Part shown: positions 61,346-64,000 of the stretch, piece after piece | How positions within the stretch are numbered: the stretch's first letter is position 1 | How the letters are laid out: every line of letters begins with the position of its first letter | NCBI GenBank assembly: GCA_963708905.1 | Contig: CAVPUV010000069.1 | Location: 1 to 64,000, forward strand | Direction of reading: 5' to 3' | Length of the DNA stretch: 64,000 nt | DNA from: SHZL01 sp963708905 | Lineage (GTDB): Bacteria; Pseudomonadota; Gammaproteobacteria; Xanthomonadales; SZUA-36 | Translations under genes and position numbers: made by a program | The notes under the pieces: model-generated | The model's input: only the letters and a program-made list of their open reading frames with translations | What the model was told of the DNA's origin: nothing | Database searches by the model: none

Positions 61346-62872
61346 ATGAAGATAGCTTTCCCGGAGTGGCTGGGCCGAGACCGTGCCGGTTCATCCGGTG
61401 TGTGGCAAACTCGCCCGTATAGCGGAGCGGCCGCCATGGTGCTGGTGACGGCCGGATTGGCTGCCATGCTCGACCGGGTTCTGCCCCACGCCAATCTGTC
61501 ACTGTTATTTCTGACCGGCATCCTGATCGTTTCCGCCCGCGCCGGGCTGAAGCCCGGACTGGTCGCCAGCGTACTCAGCTTCCTGGCCTATAATTACTTC
61601 TTCACGCGTCCCTTTTTCACCCTTAAAGTGGATGATAACGGTGATGTTGCCACCCTGGTATTTTTTCTGGTCGTGGCCGCCATCGCAGGTAACCTGGCAG
61701 CGCGCATGCACATGGAAATGCAACAACGCAAGGATTCCCTGCAACGTATCTCGAACCTCTTCGAATTCGGGCGGCGTATGTCCTCGGCGGCCACCACTGA
61801 ACAGGTGCTGTCCGCCCTGGTCGAGGATCTGGACAGACATCTGCAATGCCCGATTGTTGTCCTGCTGCCCGATGCCGCAGGGGCCTTCATCCCGCGCGCC
61901 TGGTCGCGTGAAAAAATCGTACTGGCCGAGGGTCACATCGCACAAGTTTGGTCGCGGAGTTCTGCAGACTGGGTGACGGTGGATCACAGAATGCTAATGC
62001 AACTGGTCACGAGTAGCGGCCGTGTCGGCCTGGTTGTGCTGGATCATGAACAGGTGGGCCAATCGCCACTGGATCTGGATCTTGCCAAAAGCCTGTGCGA
62101 CCAGGCGGCAGTCGCGCTCGACCGCACGCTGTTGGCAGCCGACCTTGAGCGGGCTCGTGTGTCCACGGAAACTGAAAGACTCCGTTCCGCCCTGTTGTCT
62201 TCCCTGTCGCATGATTTACGTACTCCGCTCGCGTCCGTGATTGGCGCGACATCCAGCCTGATTGAATATGGCGGCACGCTTTCCGCGGAAAATCGACTGG
62301 AATTATTGCAAACGACCATGGAGGAAGCGAAACGGCTGGACCGCTATATCCAGAATCTGCTCGACATGACGCGCCTTGGCCACGGAACACTCAAGCTGGA
62401 ACGGAACTGGGTTGACCTGCACGACATTATTGCCAGCGCCATCGGCCGGCTGGGCAAAACGGAGGCTGCGGTTCAGCTACGTGTTGATGTTGCTGCGGAC
62501 ATACCCCTGCTGTGGGTCCACGGTGCACTGGTCGAACAGGCCCTGGTCAATTTACTGGACAATGCGACGCGCTTCTCGCCGCTGGGCGGTCAGATTGAAA
62601 TCACCGCGAAAAGTATTGGAGATACCCTGCGCATCGAGGTGTGCGATCAAGGCATCGGTATTCCGGACGAAGAAAAGGAAACGGTATTTGATATGTTCTA
62701 CACGGCAAATCAGGGCGATCGCAGCAAATTGAAAGGCACTGGCCTCGGACTGGCCATTTGCCAGGGAATGATTGCAGCTCATGGCGGCACCGTATCGGCC
62801 CATGACGGCCACGACGGAACGGGCACCTGCATGCGAATTGAATTACCGATCGGACAAACGGAGCTGACGTAG
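61346..62872 (+). CDS. KdpD-like histidine kinase, short form
   Basis: A 508-residue membrane kinase. It has the DUF4118-type four-helix region of KdpD (about residues 25-115, including LKPGLVASVLSFLAYNYFFTRPFFTL), a GAF domain (about 140-265), then HisKA with SLSHDLRTPLASV (His near 290) and a HATPase with NLLDNATRFSP, DQGIGIP and GTGLGLAI. The N-terminal KdpD and Usp domains of full KdpD are missing from the start. An inverted repeat at 61264-61289 (CATAAAA/TTTTTATG) precedes the gene and may be a terminator or operator. It touches the regulator gene with no gap. Confidence 0.9.
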   Translation: MKIAFPEWLGRDRAGSSGVWQTRPYSGAAAMVLVTAGLAAMLDRVLPHANLSLLFLTGILIVSARAGLKPGLVASVLSFLAYNYFFTRPFFTLKVDDNGDVATLVFFLVVAAIAGNLAARMHMEMQQRKDSLQRISNLFEFGRRMSSAATTEQVLSALVEDLDRHLQCPIVVLLPDAAGAFIPRAWSREKIVLAEGHIAQVWSRSSADWVTVDHRMLMQLVTSSGRVGLVVLDHEQVGQSPLDLDLAKSLCDQAAVALDRTLLAADLERARVSTETERLRSALLSSLSHDLRTPLASVIGATSSLIEYGGTLSAENRLELLQTTMEEAKRLDRYIQNLLDMTRLGHGTLKLERNWVDLHDIIASAIGRLGKTEAAVQLRVDVAADIPLLWVHGALVEQALVNLLDNATRFSPLGGQIEITAKSIGDTLRIEVCDQGIGIPDEEKETVFDMFYTANQGDRSKLKGTGLGLAICQGMIAAHGGTVSAHDGHDGTGTCMRIELPIGQTELT

Positions 62873-63577
62873 ATGACCGGGAACATCCCTGCTGGCAGCA
62901 TACTGGTCGTTGAGGATGAGGCGCAAATCAGGAAATTTTTGCGCATCAGTCTGGAGGCGCATCAGTACACCGTGTACGAGGCACGTCTGGGCGCCGAGGG
63001 TCTGCAGATGTGCGTGAACACGCCTCCGGACCTCGTGATTCTTGACCTCGGATTGCCCGACATGGACGGCACACAGTTCATTATTCGCATCCGGGAGTGG
63101 TCGAATTTACCCATTATCGTCCTGTCGGTCCGGGCCGCCGAAAGTCAGAAAGTGACTGCGCTTAATTGCGGGGCAAATGACTACATGACGAAGCCGTTTG
63201 GGGTCAGCGAACTCATGGCACGCATTCACGTTTTATTGCGCAACAGGCATGCGCTTTCGACGCCGTCAACGGTGTTTGAATCGGATGGTCTGCGGGCGGA
63301 CCTGCAAACCCGGGAGGTGACCCTGGACGGTAAACCTCTGAAGATGACCCGGAAGGAATATGAATTGCTGCACTTGCTTCTTTCCCATCCGGGTCAGGTG
63401 CTGACCCACGAACAGATCCTGGGCGAAATCTGGGGGCCTTCACACCAACGGGAAACCCATTATCTGAGGGTGCTGGTGCGCCAATTACGCAACAAGCTGG
63501 GCGATGATCCGGCATCACCGCGTCACGTCATCACCGTACAGGGTGTGGGCTATCGGCTGGCTGTTTCGGTGGAATGA
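62873..63577 (+). CDS. KdpE-like response regulator
   Basis: An OmpR/KdpE-type regulator. The receiver domain has acidic pocket EDE near residues 13-16, the phosphate-accepting Asp in LVILDLGLPDMDG near 57-61 and Lys in TKPFG near 105. A winged-helix DNA-binding domain follows (about 130-234) with RKEYELLHLLLSHPGQVLTHEQILGEIWG. It follows the kinase gene directly and is coupled to it. No kdpFABC operon is within the window, so the target may be trkH or genes elsewhere. Confidence 0.93.
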   Translation: MTGNIPAGSILVVEDEAQIRKFLRISLEAHQYTVYEARLGAEGLQMCVNTPPDLVILDLGLPDMDGTQFIIRIREWSNLPIIVLSVRAAESQKVTALNCGANDYMTKPFGVSELMARIHVLLRNRHALSTPSTVFESDGLRADLQTREVTLDGKPLKMTRKEYELLHLLLSHPGQVLTHEQILGEIWGPSHQRETHYLRVLVRQLRNKLGDDPASPRHVITVQGVGYRLAVSVE

Positions 63578-63656
63578 GCAATTCCGCACAGTTCATGAGC
63601 GCAAATTTTCCGGCTCGAGTAGATTTGTAGTTTTCAACAGAGGCAAAAATCAATCC

Positions 63657-64000
63657 ATGCAACGCAAACCTGTTTTTCTGCTGCTGACATCGCTGCTGGT
63701 CTGCTGCGGCGTCCATGCCGGCGAAGAACCCTCCTTCGATTACTTCCAGTCCAACCGCGCCATGATCCGCAACGGCGTGCAGGCCGTGCTGATGTGCAAT
63801 GGCCTGTTCACCTCGCAGCGCAGCCTGCAGCAGGTGTTTGCGCAGGAACTGGCCTACATGGTGAAGTTTGATGGCGCCGTCGGCACCGCCGCTGGCGGCG
63901 CATATCAGATCGATCAGGCGCTCCAGGCCGTGACCGTGGGGGGCGGTGAATTTGGCAGCGAGATTCGCGCGGTATTCCGACCGGGCCTGGGCTGCATCGT
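63657..64000 (+). CDS. Exported serine-hydrolase-like protein (partial)
   Basis: Only the first 114 codons lie in the window. A signal peptide of about 21 residues (ending VHAG) is followed by SFDYFQSNRAMIRNGVQAVLMCNGLFTSQRSLQQVFAQELAYMVKF. That resembles the N-terminal region of beta-lactamase-like (class C/6-aminohexanoate hydrolase type) serine hydrolases, before the SxxK motif. The active site is beyond the end, so the assignment is tentative. GAGG lies 15 bases before the ATG. Confidence 0.6.
   Translation, partial: MQRKPVFLLLTSLLVCCGVHAGEEPSFDYFQSNRAMIRNGVQAVLMCNGLFTSQRSLQQVFAQELAYMVKFDGAVGTAAGGAYQIDQALQAVTVGGGEFGSEIRAVFRPGLGCI

Noticed and set aside
1..64000. tRNA, rRNA, origin or phage attachment sites
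   Set aside because: No cloverleaf, rRNA segment, DnaA-box cluster or integrase with repeats was recognised by reading the sequence.

Overview
The window is high-GC chromosomal DNA from what looks like a gammaproteobacterium, probably environmental and aerobic. The signs are a TonB-dependent receptor, a Pseudomonas-type Fur box, a cyanide-insensitive-type bd oxidase pair, PBP7-type endopeptidase, MtgA, an Nramp-like carrier, an IPTL-CTERM-like surface protein and a Kdp-type two-component pair. I saw no rRNA, tRNA or CRISPR array. The species cannot be named from the sequence alone.

Layout. 0-7 kb: a six-helix membrane protein, then a leftward Fic-Mod-Res operon (type III restriction-modification led by a Fic AMPylase-like gene). 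7.3-14.3 kb: a rightward catabolic-looking cluster of AraC regulator, TrpA-like aldolase-fold protein, FGGY kinase, TonB receptor and MFS permease, with a 20-bp-spaced direct repeat in front of the enzymes. 14.3-23.7 kb: an eroded accessory zone with duplicated toxin-antitoxin debris, a Cys-rich repeat remnant, a DUF6151-like pseudogene, an orphan PapD-like chaperone, an intact-looking hipBA pair, remnants of a PEP-mutase-family gene and a B12-dependent acyl-CoA mutase, and a complete IS1634-type element.

23.8-32.2 kb: a diheme cytochrome, a GST and a Fur-type iron locus. The locus joins porin, FMN-binding protein and PepSY protein (rightward) with ApbE flavin transferase and a cytochrome c-FTR1 iron permease (leftward). 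Both arms carry a recognisable Fur box, and together they would form a flavin-based periplasmic iron-handling chain. 32.2-38.4 kb: ordinary genes (POT transporter, MtgA, SDR, racemase-like protein, PbpG, Nramp-like carrier), two of which lack the signature residues of their families. 38.4-53.3 kb: a second eroded zone with broken ubiD, amidohydrolase, isochorismatase, D-aminoacylase and AEC-permease genes and an ISAzo13-type remnant, around an intact M3 peptidase, a permease-FG-GAP fusion, a surface protein and a pair of degenerate J-domain proteins.

53.3-64 kb: cydAB, a ThiF/MoeB-BNR propeller-MoaD gene set split by an IS630 element, TrkH next to a short KdpD/KdpE pair, and the start of a serine-hydrolase-like gene. 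Three copies of a 157-bp hairpin-rich repeat (38.5, 48.7 and 59.5 kb) sit at gene ends. One end of the repeat matches the tip of the IS630 element, so they may be related non-autonomous elements.
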